NCBI GenBank assembly: GCA_028699365.1
Contig: JAQVUQ010000142.1
Coordinates: forward strand, 1-7,034
Length of the DNA stretch: 7,034 nt
Direction of reading: 5' to 3'
From: a bacterium
Lineage (GTDB): Bacteria > UBP13 > UBA5359
Position 1 is the stretch's first letter; each line of letters begins with the position of its first letter. The notes under the pieces are model-generated. The model made no database searches, had not been told where the DNA came from, and saw only the letters and a list, made by a program, of their open reading frames with translations. This document shows positions 1 to 5,912 of the stretch, piece after piece. Made by a program: the position numbers and the translations under genes.

Positions 1-1
1 G

Positions 2-757
2 CAGGTGGATCTGGTAGCGGCGGAGGATACACGGCATACCCGTAAGCTGCTTAACCACTATGACATAAAAGTCGAACTTATCTCTTATCATGAGCATAAC
101 AGGTATGAGCGCGGCCGTGAACTGACGGAGCGCATAGCAGCCGGTGTAAGGGTGGCGCTGGTTTCGGATGCCGGCATGCCCGGCATATCGGACCCGGGGC
201 ACGATCTGATCGCCGCAGTTGTGGAAGCCGGATTGCCGGTCATACCCATACCCGGACCGACGGCTGCCGTCACCGCTCTGGTGTGATCGGGTCTGGAGAC
301 GGATCGGTTCGCTTTTACAGGCTTCCTGCCGAGAAAACGGAACGAGCGTCTGGCAGAACTCAAAAATCTGAAGAGCTATCCCTATACCATGATCGTCTAC
401 GAAGCCCCCCACCGATTGAAAGCCACCCTGAAGGATATGTGCGAGGTTTTGGGGAACAGGCAGGCTTCCGTGTCACGTGAGCTTACCAAACTGTATGAAG
501 AAACTTTGAGGATGCCTTTGCAATCTTTGCTGGAGCACTTTACCGCCAATGATCCCCGGGGAGAGTTCACGTTGATCGTGGAGGGTGCGGGAGAGGGTGC
601 TGCGGCTGCAACTGCCGCAGCCGTCGATCCCGACGAGCTTCTGCGGGAGCTTGTGGACAGCGGTCTCAGCAAGAGCGAAGCTGCCCGTGAAGCGGCTTCA
701 AGGACGGGGTTGCCGCGGCGCGAGCTGTACCGACGGATGCTGGAGGATATCTCTTAA
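2..757 (+). pseudogene. rsmI: rsmI, 16S rRNA (cytidine-1402 2'-O)-methyltransferase, 5'-truncated by the window and interrupted by one in-frame TGA
   Basis: RsmI is a cytoplasmic SAM-dependent enzyme of the tetrapyrrole-methylase fold that methylates the ribose of C1402 in the decoding centre of 16S rRNA. The first part carries the family hallmarks AEDTRHTRKLLNHY, ISYHEHN, VALVSDAGMPGISDPG and the SAM-site segment PIPGPTAAVTALV. A TGA at 284-286 follows. The same frame then reads on as SGLETDRFAFTGFLPRKR, MIVYEAPHR and the C-terminal helical segment LSKSEAAREAASRTGLP, ending at TAA 755-757. Roughly 30 N-terminal residues are missing because the window starts inside the gene. The stop falls in the usually unbroken stretch TALV-x-SGL, where x is normally a small or hydrophobic residue, so this is one point lesion and not a frameshift. 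It could be a real nonsense mutation, a base-call error (for example from TTA, TCA or GGA) or readthrough. Restart at ATG 389 lacks a clear ribosome site and would give only the C-terminal half. Family identity is near certain; functional status is open. Confidence 0.9.
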
Positions 758-770
758 GCCTTGTTTCTTT

Positions 771-1820
771 TCAGTAGTGGAAGTTTCTTATCGTATCCAG
801 CATGGTCATGAAATTTTCCAGCGGGACACTGTTGACCACTTCGCTGGATGAACCGCAAAAATACCACGGTGCGGCGTTGCGTATGGTCTCTTCGGTTATT
901 TTACGTATCTCTGCCGGAGTACCCAGCGGCAGCAACTGACTGCAGTCTATGCCGCCGATCAGGATCAGGTCTTTGTGCCGGCGGCGTATTTCAACTATAT
1001 CCACTCCGGCTATCGTTTCCAGCGGGTTCAGGCCGTCAATGCCTGCTGCCACCAGATCATCAAGTACAGGCATGATACAGCCGTCGGAATGGTGAATGAA
1101 TTTGATACCCTTGTCATGTAACTCCGAAACTATCCTCTCCAACCGTGGAAAGTAATGCTTCCGAAGCAGATTGGGCGAGAGCATAAGAGTGTTTTTGAAG
1201 GCTATATCGTCACAGGTGAAAACGGCCTGGATCGACGATTCGGAGATGTGTCTGATGCGTCTCACATGTGCTTCGGTTACCGCATCGAAGTAACGTATCA
1301 TTAGTTCGGGATTATCAGCCCACAGGTAGGCGAAGTTGTTCAGGGATACAGCCTGCAGTGACCCCCAGGGTTTTGTCCCGAAATTGCCGAAGAGATAAGT
1401 ATCTTCTCCAAGCCTGCTTTTCCATTCCATGAAGGTTTGTTCCGCGGAAGATACCATCCCGGCTATCTCATCCTCACTCAGCGCTTCAATGTTGGCTATC
1501 TCCTCTTCCAGATACTTTGCCAGAGTTTCCGGGGATTGGGTGAAGGGATAGTCATACCAGGCGGTCCAGCGGTCATAACGGATCTTTGTGCCGTTGGCCT
1601 GGATCTCTTCTCTGATCCTGTTGGGAGTGATGATGATTATGCGGGTCGCTTCCAGAAACTCTTTGAAAGCCAGCGGAAGCACTTCGAGCGCATTGTCAGG
1701 CGTTAGCTTTCTGCCGCTGAAATGCTCGATGACGGCATCGTTGCAGATAGTGTCGTAATAGGCAGGACGATCAGTGGCCCGGCGGTTGAGTATATTTGAG
1801 GCTCTCTCGATATTGTTCAT
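771..1820 (-). CDS. Uroporphyrinogen-decarboxylase-like (UroD/MtaA-superfamily) protein, 349 aa
   Basis: This is a soluble TIM-barrel protein of the superfamily that contains HemE and the corrinoid-dependent methyltransferases MtaA and CmuA. The superfamily fingerprint lies in the C-terminal half: FTCDDIA (201-207), FIHHSDG (241-247), PVLDDLVAAGIDGLNPLE (251-268), LILIGGIDC (285-293), LGTPAEI (299-305) and a closing SSSEVVNSVPLENF (324-337). It is not HemE, because the N-terminal Arg-rich porphyrin-binding motif is absent. The His-x-Cys zinc motif of MtaA/CmuA is replaced by HSDG, while Cys293 is present. The start is ATG 1818-1820, since AGGAGG lies 7 nt upstream; an upstream ATG at 1890-1892 would fall inside the promoter. 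The gene converges on rsmI with 13 nt between stops and no obvious hairpin. A perfect sigma-70 promoter with embedded operator sequences drives it, so strong conditional expression is likely. The substrate is unknown. Methyl transfer from a methylated metabolite is a family-based guess, not visible from residues here. Confidence 0.85.
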   Translation of the reverse strand: MNNIERASNILNRRATDRPAYYDTICNDAVIEHFSGRKLTPDNALEVLPLAFKEFLEATRIIIITPNRIREEIQANGTKIRYDRWTAWYDYPFTQSPETLAKYLEEEIANIEALSEDEIAGMVSSAEQTFMEWKSRLGEDTYLFGNFGTKPWGSLQAVSLNNFAYLWADNPELMIRYFDAVTEAHVRRIRHISESSIQAVFTCDDIAFKNTLMLSPNLLRKHYFPRLERIVSELHDKGIKFIHHSDGCIMPVLDDLVAAGIDGLNPLETIAGVDIVEIRRRHKDLILIGGIDCSQLLPLGTPAEIRKITEETIRNAAPWYFCGSSSEVVNSVPLENFMTMLDTIRNFHY

Positions 1821-1827
1821 GGCGCTT

Positions 1828-1833
1828 CCTCCT
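1828..1833 (-). promoter_or_regulatory. Ribosome binding site of the leftward UroD-like gene
   Basis: Read on the minus strand this is a perfect AGGAGG, 7 nt before ATG 1818-1820. It decides the start, because the longer reading frame to 1892 would begin within the -35 box. Confidence 0.85.
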
Positions 1834-1854
1834 GTAACCGGGCTGTAAGCCTTA

Positions 1855-1881
1855 TATGTAACGATTATATATATAACGTTA
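1855..1881. promoter_or_regulatory. Probable LacI-family operator, double TAACG site
   Basis: Two TAACG cores lie at 1859-1863 and 1874-1878, 15 bp apart, and the second is part of the palindrome TAACGTTA (1874-1881). Positions 1855-1878 match 4123-4146 at 22 of 24 bases. The element covers the spacer and the -10 box of the leftward promoter, the place expected of a repressor site. LacI-family hinge helices intercalate at a central CpG, which both cores offer. Assignment to the regulator encoded at 2846-3928 is inferred from proximity and repetition. Confidence 0.65.
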
Positions 1882-1892
1882 AAGAATGTCAA
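1864..1892 (-). promoter_or_regulatory. Perfect sigma-70 promoter of the leftward UroD-like gene
   Basis: On the minus strand the -35 box is TTGACA (1887-1892), the spacer is exactly 17 nt (1870-1886) and the -10 box is TATAAT (1864-1869). Transcription should start near 1857, giving a leader of about 37 nt. A fully consensus promoter is unusual and usually implies tight repression. The TAACG operator sequences overlie its spacer and -10 region. Confidence 0.8.
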
Positions 1893-1951
1893 GATCTATG
1901 TGATATCATGGATAAACGCTCTTAGAGCTTGTTGTACTGCGAAGCTAATCG

Positions 1952-1980
1952 TTGACGGAGAAATCGGGGCAGTGTATACT
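1952..1980 (+). promoter_or_regulatory. Sigma-70 promoter of the LamG gene
   Basis: The -35 box TTGACG (1952-1957) and -10 box TATACT (1975-1980) are separated by 17 nt, and each box matches consensus at 5 of 6 positions. Transcription should begin near 1987, just upstream of the palindromic operator at 1997-2006. TTGCCA at 1980 with TATATA at 2004 is a weaker alternative that would be overlapped by that operator. Confidence 0.65.
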
Positions 1981-1996
1981 TGCCATACAAGCATAA

Positions 1997-2006
1997 ATAA
2001 CGTTAT
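1997..2006. promoter_or_regulatory. Palindromic operator upstream of the LamG gene
   Basis: ATAACGTTAT is a perfect 10-bp palindrome with a central CpG. With its flank, TAACGTTATATA (1998-2009) is the exact reverse complement of 1870-1881 in the leftward operator. It lies about 10-20 nt downstream of the predicted start of transcription and just before the ribosome site, so a bound repressor would act as a roadblock. Its centre is about 124 bp from that of TAACGTTA at 1874-1881. Confidence 0.6.
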
Positions 2007-2026
2007 ATAGATGAAGGAGAGCTGTG

Positions 2027-2752
2027 ATGAGAAGTTTGATGCTTTTGACAGTTCTGTTTGCATTGCTGACGACAGTGGCCTCTGCCGAAGTCAAATATTC
2101 GCCGGTTATTTATCCTCTGACAGGTAATCTGAAACAGGATGAGGGGACTATAGAAGTATGGGTGCGCCCTGAAATGGACTTGAGTGCGCCTGTAAGGAAT
2201 TTTTACAATTTCAGTGTGTTCCGTATCGCTCTGGGCGAGAGGGCCTGGGGAGATATGGGAGCGTTCAGTCTCTTCTGGCGCCCGAAGGAAGGGCTGTTCA
2301 CTGTAGGATCGGTCAAAGGCCAGGAGCCGCTTAAGAATGTTCCTTCATGCTGGCCTAAGAAGATGTCCTGGGAAAAGGATACCTGGCACCATGTGGCCTT
2401 TACATGGAAAGGCCAGGATATGGCTATCTATTCGGACGGAGAGATCGTTGACCGCAAGACAGTTTCCGGTCCTCTGCCGTTTGCCGATAAAGGCTTTCTG
2501 GTGATGGGCTTCGGTGAGAGCATGTTAACGTTGGACGATCTCTGTGTGTCTTCGCTGGCCAGGAGCCCTGAAGATATAAAGAAGCGTTTCTCTCAGGAAT
2601 TGAAAAGCGATGATCATACTCTGTTTATCGATCTGATGGATGGCCCGGAAGCCGCTCCTGGCGGCAGAACGATCAACAAGACGTTGAATCGGTTTGTGGA
2701 TGGTAAATACGGTAAGGGTATCAGGGTTCACTTCATGGATGATAGGCAATGA
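2027..2752 (+). CDS. Secreted LamG/concanavalin A-like domain protein, 241 aa
   Basis: The product appears to be exported. Residues 1-20 form a signal peptide with Arg2, a hydrophobic core (LMLLTVLFALL) and a VASA cleavage site before Glu21. The mature part looks like one LamG/concanavalin-type beta-sandwich: EGTIEVWVRPE (39-49), FSLFWRP (80-86), TWHHVAFTWKG (119-129), MAIYSDGEIVDR (132-143) and LDDLCVSSLARSPEDI (169-184), which is typical of the domain's end. Such domains often bind glycans, but no catalytic residues are recognisable. Residues 199-230 (LFIDLMDG, then VDGKYGKG) resemble the first strands of a second LamG domain that is not completed. The start is ATG 2027, because AAGGAG (2014-2019) lies 7 nt upstream; the GTG at 2024 is less well placed. 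The gene stands alone, divergent from the UroD-like gene and 93 nt before the regulator gene. A carbohydrate-recognition role at the cell surface or periplasm is inferred. Confidence 0.75.
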   Translation: MRSLMLLTVLFALLTTVASAEVKYSPVIYPLTGNLKQDEGTIEVWVRPEMDLSAPVRNFYNFSVFRIALGERAWGDMGAFSLFWRPKEGLFTVGSVKGQEPLKNVPSCWPKKMSWEKDTWHHVAFTWKGQDMAIYSDGEIVDRKTVSGPLPFADKGFLVMGFGESMLTLDDLCVSSLARSPEDIKKRFSQELKSDDHTLFIDLMDGPEAAPGGRTINKTLNRFVDGKYGKGIRVHFMDDRQ

Positions 2753-2770
2753 CTATGTTTGATTGCCTGT
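2742..2770 (+). other. Inverted repeat overlapping the LamG stop codon, possible weak terminator
   Basis: ATAGGCAAT (2742-2750) pairs with ATTGCCTGT (2762-2770) in a 9-bp stem with one G-U pair and an 11-nt loop. No T-run follows, so it is not a canonical intrinsic terminator. It may attenuate readthrough into the regulator gene or protect the 3' end of the mRNA. Confidence 0.35.
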
Positions 2771-2784
2771 GATAAAGTGATTTG

Positions 2785-2814
2785 TTGACAATTGTCTGAT
2801 AAACAAGTTAGAAT
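2785..2814 (+). promoter_or_regulatory. Promoter of the LacI-family regulator gene
   Basis: TTGACA (2785-2790) and TAGAAT (2809-2814) are separated by 18 nt, giving a start near 2821 and a leader of about 25 nt. The -35 box is overlapped by the perfect palindrome GACAATTGTC (2787-2796). TTGTT (2782-2786) and AACAA (2802-2806) form a wider inverted pair. The TAACG motif of the other control regions is absent from the promoter. Confidence 0.6.
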
Positions 2815-2845
2815 ATTAATGCCTCTTATGGACGGGAAGTGAACG

Positions 2846-3928
2846 ATGAACAAGCAGAGTACGTTAAAGGAAATAAGCCAGTATACGGGTGTTCCGGTTT
2901 CTACTGTGGCTGCGGTGCTGCGTGAAGACCCCAAATGCTTTGCCGGACCGAAACTGCGACAGAAGATAATGGCGGCTGCCCGTAAGCTCAATTACCGGCC
3001 CAATCTTATTGCACGCAGTCTCAGGACCGGTAAGAGCAATACCATAGGTCTAATCCTGCCGAATATGCGTATTCCGGTCATGCGCGAGAATTTGGAGATT
3101 ATCGAGGACCTGGTCTGGCAAAAGGGATACAGGCTCTTTATAGGCTATACGCATATGGATACGGATAGAGAAGAAGCTCTGCTGGTAGACTTTGTAAATC
3201 GCTATGTGGACGGCATCATCATGGTCTCGATGCAACTGGAGCCGTATGAATCTTATCTGCAGCAACTGGCTGAGGAGAAATTCCCGCTGGTATACATAAG
3301 CAAAAACGATATCTTCGATCTGGCCAGCGTATATACGGATTATTTCAAGGGTGGACATCTGGTTGCGGAACATGTGATAGCTCTGGGACATCGCAAACTG
3401 GCAGCCTTTACCGCGGATGTGGACAAAAGCTACACAGGTTCAAGGACGGAAGGGTTTATTACCGCCGCTTCTCAAGCTGGTCTCAGTGTCGAGTTTTTGG
3501 CTGTAAAGGAAAAAGGCAGTGAGCAGAAAGAGACCTATAAGGTGTTCAGTAATCTCGAGAGCTTCGTCAAAAGGGGTTACGAACTGGCTGCGGGCGTACT
3601 GTCCAAGTCCGACAGGCCTACGGCCATCTTTGCCGGCAACGACGAGATAGCTCTGGGTGTTGTAAGAGCTGCTCTTCAACTCGGCATCAAGGTGCCTGAA
3701 GAACTCTCTGTGGTAGGCTTTGACGACAGCGATACGGCCATAATCTCGCCCGTGGCTCTGACCAGTGTGCGCCAGGACAGCGGAGAGATCAGCCGCATGA
3801 GCGTGGAGATTCTTCTGGATATGATAGATAAAAAGCTTAAAAAAGAGGATCCGCCGGTTATTCCGCATCCTGTTCTTATAGAACCGAAACTGGTTGTGCG
3901 GGATTCCACCGGTCCGGCAATTACATAA
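2846..3928 (+). CDS. LacI/GalR-family transcriptional regulator, 360 aa
   Basis: This is a dimeric ligand-responsive DNA-binding protein of the cytoplasm. The N-terminus has the LacI helix-turn-helix (TLKEISQYTGVPVSTVAAVL, residues 6-25) and the hinge helix with NLIARSLRTGKS (53-64), whose Leu normally intercalates at the operator's central CpG. The periplasmic-binding-protein-like core starts at NTIGLILPN (65-73). It includes YTDYFKGGHLVAEHVIALGHRKLA (163-186), Arg200 in SRTEGF, the ligand-pocket motif FAGNDEIALGV (262-272), SVVGFDDSD (288-296) and the C-terminal PKLVVRDST (347-355). Length is somewhat above the usual 330-350. The start is ATG 2846, with a modest GGGAAG upstream. It sits between the LamG gene and the glycosidase operon, ends in a strong terminator, and is the likely reader of the TAACG operators. 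The inducer is unknown; a sugar or glycoside is expected from the family and neighbours. Confidence 0.93.
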   Translation: MNKQSTLKEISQYTGVPVSTVAAVLREDPKCFAGPKLRQKIMAAARKLNYRPNLIARSLRTGKSNTIGLILPNMRIPVMRENLEIIEDLVWQKGYRLFIGYTHMDTDREEALLVDFVNRYVDGIIMVSMQLEPYESYLQQLAEEKFPLVYISKNDIFDLASVYTDYFKGGHLVAEHVIALGHRKLAAFTADVDKSYTGSRTEGFITAASQAGLSVEFLAVKEKGSEQKETYKVFSNLESFVKRGYELAAGVLSKSDRPTAIFAGNDEIALGVVRAALQLGIKVPEELSVVGFDDSDTAIISPVALTSVRQDSGEISRMSVEILLDMIDKKLKKEDPPVIPHPVLIEPKLVVRDSTGPAIT

Positions 3929-3942
3929 GATAAACGGATTGC

Positions 3943-3975
3943 AGGGGCGGCTTCTATAGCCGCCCCTTATTATTA
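3943..3975 (+). terminator. Intrinsic terminator of the LacI-family gene
   Basis: AGGGGCGGC (3943-3951) pairs perfectly with GCCGCCCCT (3959-3967), a 9-bp GC-rich stem around a 7-nt loop. The T-rich tail TTATTATTA follows. It starts 14 nt after the TAA stop and separates the regulator from the operon that follows. Confidence 0.88.
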
Positions 3976-4122
3976 CAGGTAACCCCTCGCATTGCTCTCC
4001 CCGTGAAGTGCAGGTCAAAATCGTTCCATCCAGGGACAAATCCGTGCTAACGTATGTTTCCGCATAGTGCTATAGTTTTATTATCTGTATCAATTTATAC
4101 TTCGGTTGCAGGAATTCTCTGA

Positions 4123-4149
4123 TATGTAACGAATACATATATAACGAAT
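4123..4149. promoter_or_regulatory. Probable LacI-family operator upstream of the glycosidase operon
   Basis: TAACG cores at 4127-4131 and 4142-4146 are 15 bp apart, as in the element at 1855-1881, and 22 of 24 bases match that element. It ends about 30 nt before the glycosidase ATG. Candidate -10 boxes TATATA (4138-4143) or TATAAC (4140-4145) overlap the second core, but no convincing -35 is visible, so the promoter is not fixed. The rest of the gene-free stretch 3976-4180 shows no coding potential. It holds one further weak core, TAACGTA, at 4048-4054. Confidence 0.62.
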
Positions 4150-4180
4150 TAATACTGCACCGGCGAGAGGAGTCGCTAAG

Positions 4181-5887
4181 ATGTATCCTGACGTATGGGC
4201 ACAGGGAGGGATATTTTCCTTTTCCGGCCTCGACGGTCCGACAGAGTTCCAGCGTAACTTCATGGCTCTCACCATGACTGAAAAGATCGGCTTGAAATTC
4301 ATCTCCCTGTCCTGGCCATCCGGGGACGAGGCCTATTTCTACTTCGACATCGATATTGCCGGCATAGAGAAGGACCGGAATACCATCTGTGCCCACGATA
4401 TCATTGATGTCGATACTGATATCGGCCGTGTATCGTTTGTTGCAGTCGATTACAGGACCGTTATGGCTCGCGCCCCTGAGAACGCAATAACCGTGGTCAA
4501 CGTGCCGGGTGATTACAGAATAATCAAAGGCGAAGACGAGCATACCGTATCTATGAGCGACGACGAAGCCTTGAATATTGCTGCCAGGCAATGCAACGGT
4601 AGAAGAGAGTTCGTCATTCGGTACGGTGACGCCGGCGACGCCTGCTGTGAAGACTTGTGGCCGGATATGGACGAGATCATGGCGGAGCGTAGAAGATACT
4701 ATGAGACCAAGGATTGCTCGGCGGCACTGACCTCGACGGCGAGAGCCTGCATGGCAAGAGCTTACGGCATTCTAAAGGCAAATGTATATGCTCCCGAGGG
4801 ATTACTGGAAGGCTGCTGGACCACCCCTGACCGATGGCCCCATAAATTCATGTGGTTGTGGGACAGCGTTTTTCACTCTCTGGCCAATGTAGAGATAGAT
4901 CACAAGCTGGCTCAGGATACTCTGAAATCGGTGCTGGCGCTGCAGCGCGAGGACGGCTTTATCGCCATTGCGGCTGACTGCTTCGGTAGAAAGAGTGAAG
5001 AGATTACTCAGCCGCCCATTCTCGCCTGGGGCGTATGGTCCGTATATGCAAAGACCGGCGACAAGAGATTCCTGCGCTACTGCTATCCTCGTCTGCGGAA
5101 CTATCTGGCATGGGATACGGCCAACAGAGATCTGGATCGGGACGGCTTGCTGGAGGGGCTGGTGGAAGAGGACTCCGATGTCTGCCGCTGCGGTGAATCC
5201 GGCTTCGATAATTCCTCCATGTTCGATTATGAGGGTGCCGGAAACTCGGTGGAGTTCAACGCTTTTATGGCCAACGATCTGGATTACCTGTCCAGGATAG
5301 CCCGTGAGCTGGGGGATGAGAGTGCGGTAACGGAGATAGAGAGTGGCAGGGATCATATCGCTTCTCTGATCAATGACAAATTATGGGACGATGAAGACGG
5401 GTTTTATTACGATACCGATCTTAAAACAGGCCGATTCAGAAGAACAAGAGCCGTCACTGGCTTTCTGCCTCTGCTGGCCGGCATAGTGCCGCAGGACAGA
5501 CTCGGTGCTATGATAGACCGCTACCTGATTAACAGAGAGGAATTCTGGACGCCGATGCCGCTGGCCACCGTGCCGCGATCCGAACCCACTTATTGTGACG
5601 ATATGTGGCGCGGCCCTGTGTGGCTGAACGTCAATTATATGATAGCCGTGGGACTGGTTAAATCCGGACGGGAGGATCTGGCTCTGGAGATCGCCGACAG
5701 GGTTTGCGCCATTGTGGAGCGAAACTATGGGCAAAGCGGCGTGTTGTATGAATTCTACGATGCTGAAGACAAAAAATGTCCCAGGCATCTGGCCAGGAAG
5801 GGTTACACCGGCATAAGGGCTATATCGGATTACCACTGGAGCGGCGCTGTATATCTACTGTTCAAAAAGCGCCTCTGGCGCCTGTGA
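4181..5887 (+). CDS. GH63/MGH1-like (alpha/alpha)6-barrel glycoside hydrolase, 568 aa
   Basis: This enzyme should hydrolyse an alpha-glycosidic bond in the cytoplasm, since no signal peptide is present. Residues 1-170 form a beta-rich N-terminal region I do not recognise. The rest resembles the catalytic barrel of GH63 relatives (mannosylglycerate hydrolase, YgjK, and GH37 trehalase more distantly). It shows KFMWLWDSVFHSLA (222-235), the helix-repeat pattern PPILAWGVWSVY, ESGFDNS (339-345) with Asp343 as the probable general acid, DDMWRGPVWLNVNY (473-486), and VLYEFYDAED (521-530) with Glu524 in the place of the general base. The catalytic residues are assigned by analogy to family motifs. 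ATG 4181 follows AGAGGAG at a good distance. A UroD-like gene follows after 25 nt, so the two are almost certainly co-transcribed. Mannosylglycerate, glucosylglycerate or another short alpha-glycoside are possible substrates; the sequence does not choose among them. Confidence 0.82.
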   Translation: MYPDVWAQGGIFSFSGLDGPTEFQRNFMALTMTEKIGLKFISLSWPSGDEAYFYFDIDIAGIEKDRNTICAHDIIDVDTDIGRVSFVAVDYRTVMARAPENAITVVNVPGDYRIIKGEDEHTVSMSDDEALNIAARQCNGRREFVIRYGDAGDACCEDLWPDMDEIMAERRRYYETKDCSAALTSTARACMARAYGILKANVYAPEGLLEGCWTTPDRWPHKFMWLWDSVFHSLANVEIDHKLAQDTLKSVLALQREDGFIAIAADCFGRKSEEITQPPILAWGVWSVYAKTGDKRFLRYCYPRLRNYLAWDTANRDLDRDGLLEGLVEEDSDVCRCGESGFDNSSMFDYEGAGNSVEFNAFMANDLDYLSRIARELGDESAVTEIESGRDHIASLINDKLWDDEDGFYYDTDLKTGRFRRTRAVTGFLPLLAGIVPQDRLGAMIDRYLINREEFWTPMPLATVPRSEPTYCDDMWRGPVWLNVNYMIAVGLVKSGREDLALEIADRVCAIVERNYGQSGVLYEFYDAEDKKCPRHLARKGYTGIRAISDYHWSGAVYLLFKKRLWRL

Positions 5888-5912
5888 TAAAAGTATTGCA
5901 GGAGGATATTCC

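Noticed and set aside
284-325. TGA in rsmI as a selenocysteine codon with a downstream SECIS-like hairpin
   Set aside because: The possible hairpin is short (GATC and GTC/GAC pairs with an internal mismatch), and its loop lies only about 8-11 nt after the TGA, closer than usual for bacterial SECIS. The position is not a catalytic Cys in the family, and other genes in the window use TGA as a stop.
1821-1892. Longer N-terminus for the leftward UroD-like gene, starting at ATG 1892
   Set aside because: That start lies in the -35 box of a perfect promoter, and the extra 24 residues are not superfamily-like. ATG 1820 has AGGAGG at 7 nt.
2526-2533. TAACGTTG inside the LamG gene as an auxiliary intragenic operator
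   Set aside because: It matches only one core, has no AT-rich partner 15 bp away, and is explained by the Leu-Thr-Leu codons. Chance is likely.
2861-2869. ACGTTAAAG near the start of the regulator gene, similar to 1876-1884, as an autoregulatory site
   Set aside because: It encodes the conserved Thr-Leu-Lys of the LacI helix-turn-helix and lacks the symmetric half and the second core.
3440-4039. Antisense open frame opposite the 3' half of the LacI-family gene
   Set aside because: It overlaps the conserved ligand-binding core and the terminator, and its translation shows no domain.
4802-5356. Antisense open frame inside the glycosidase gene
   Set aside because: It lies wholly within the catalytic barrel coding region and has no motif or convincing ribosome site.
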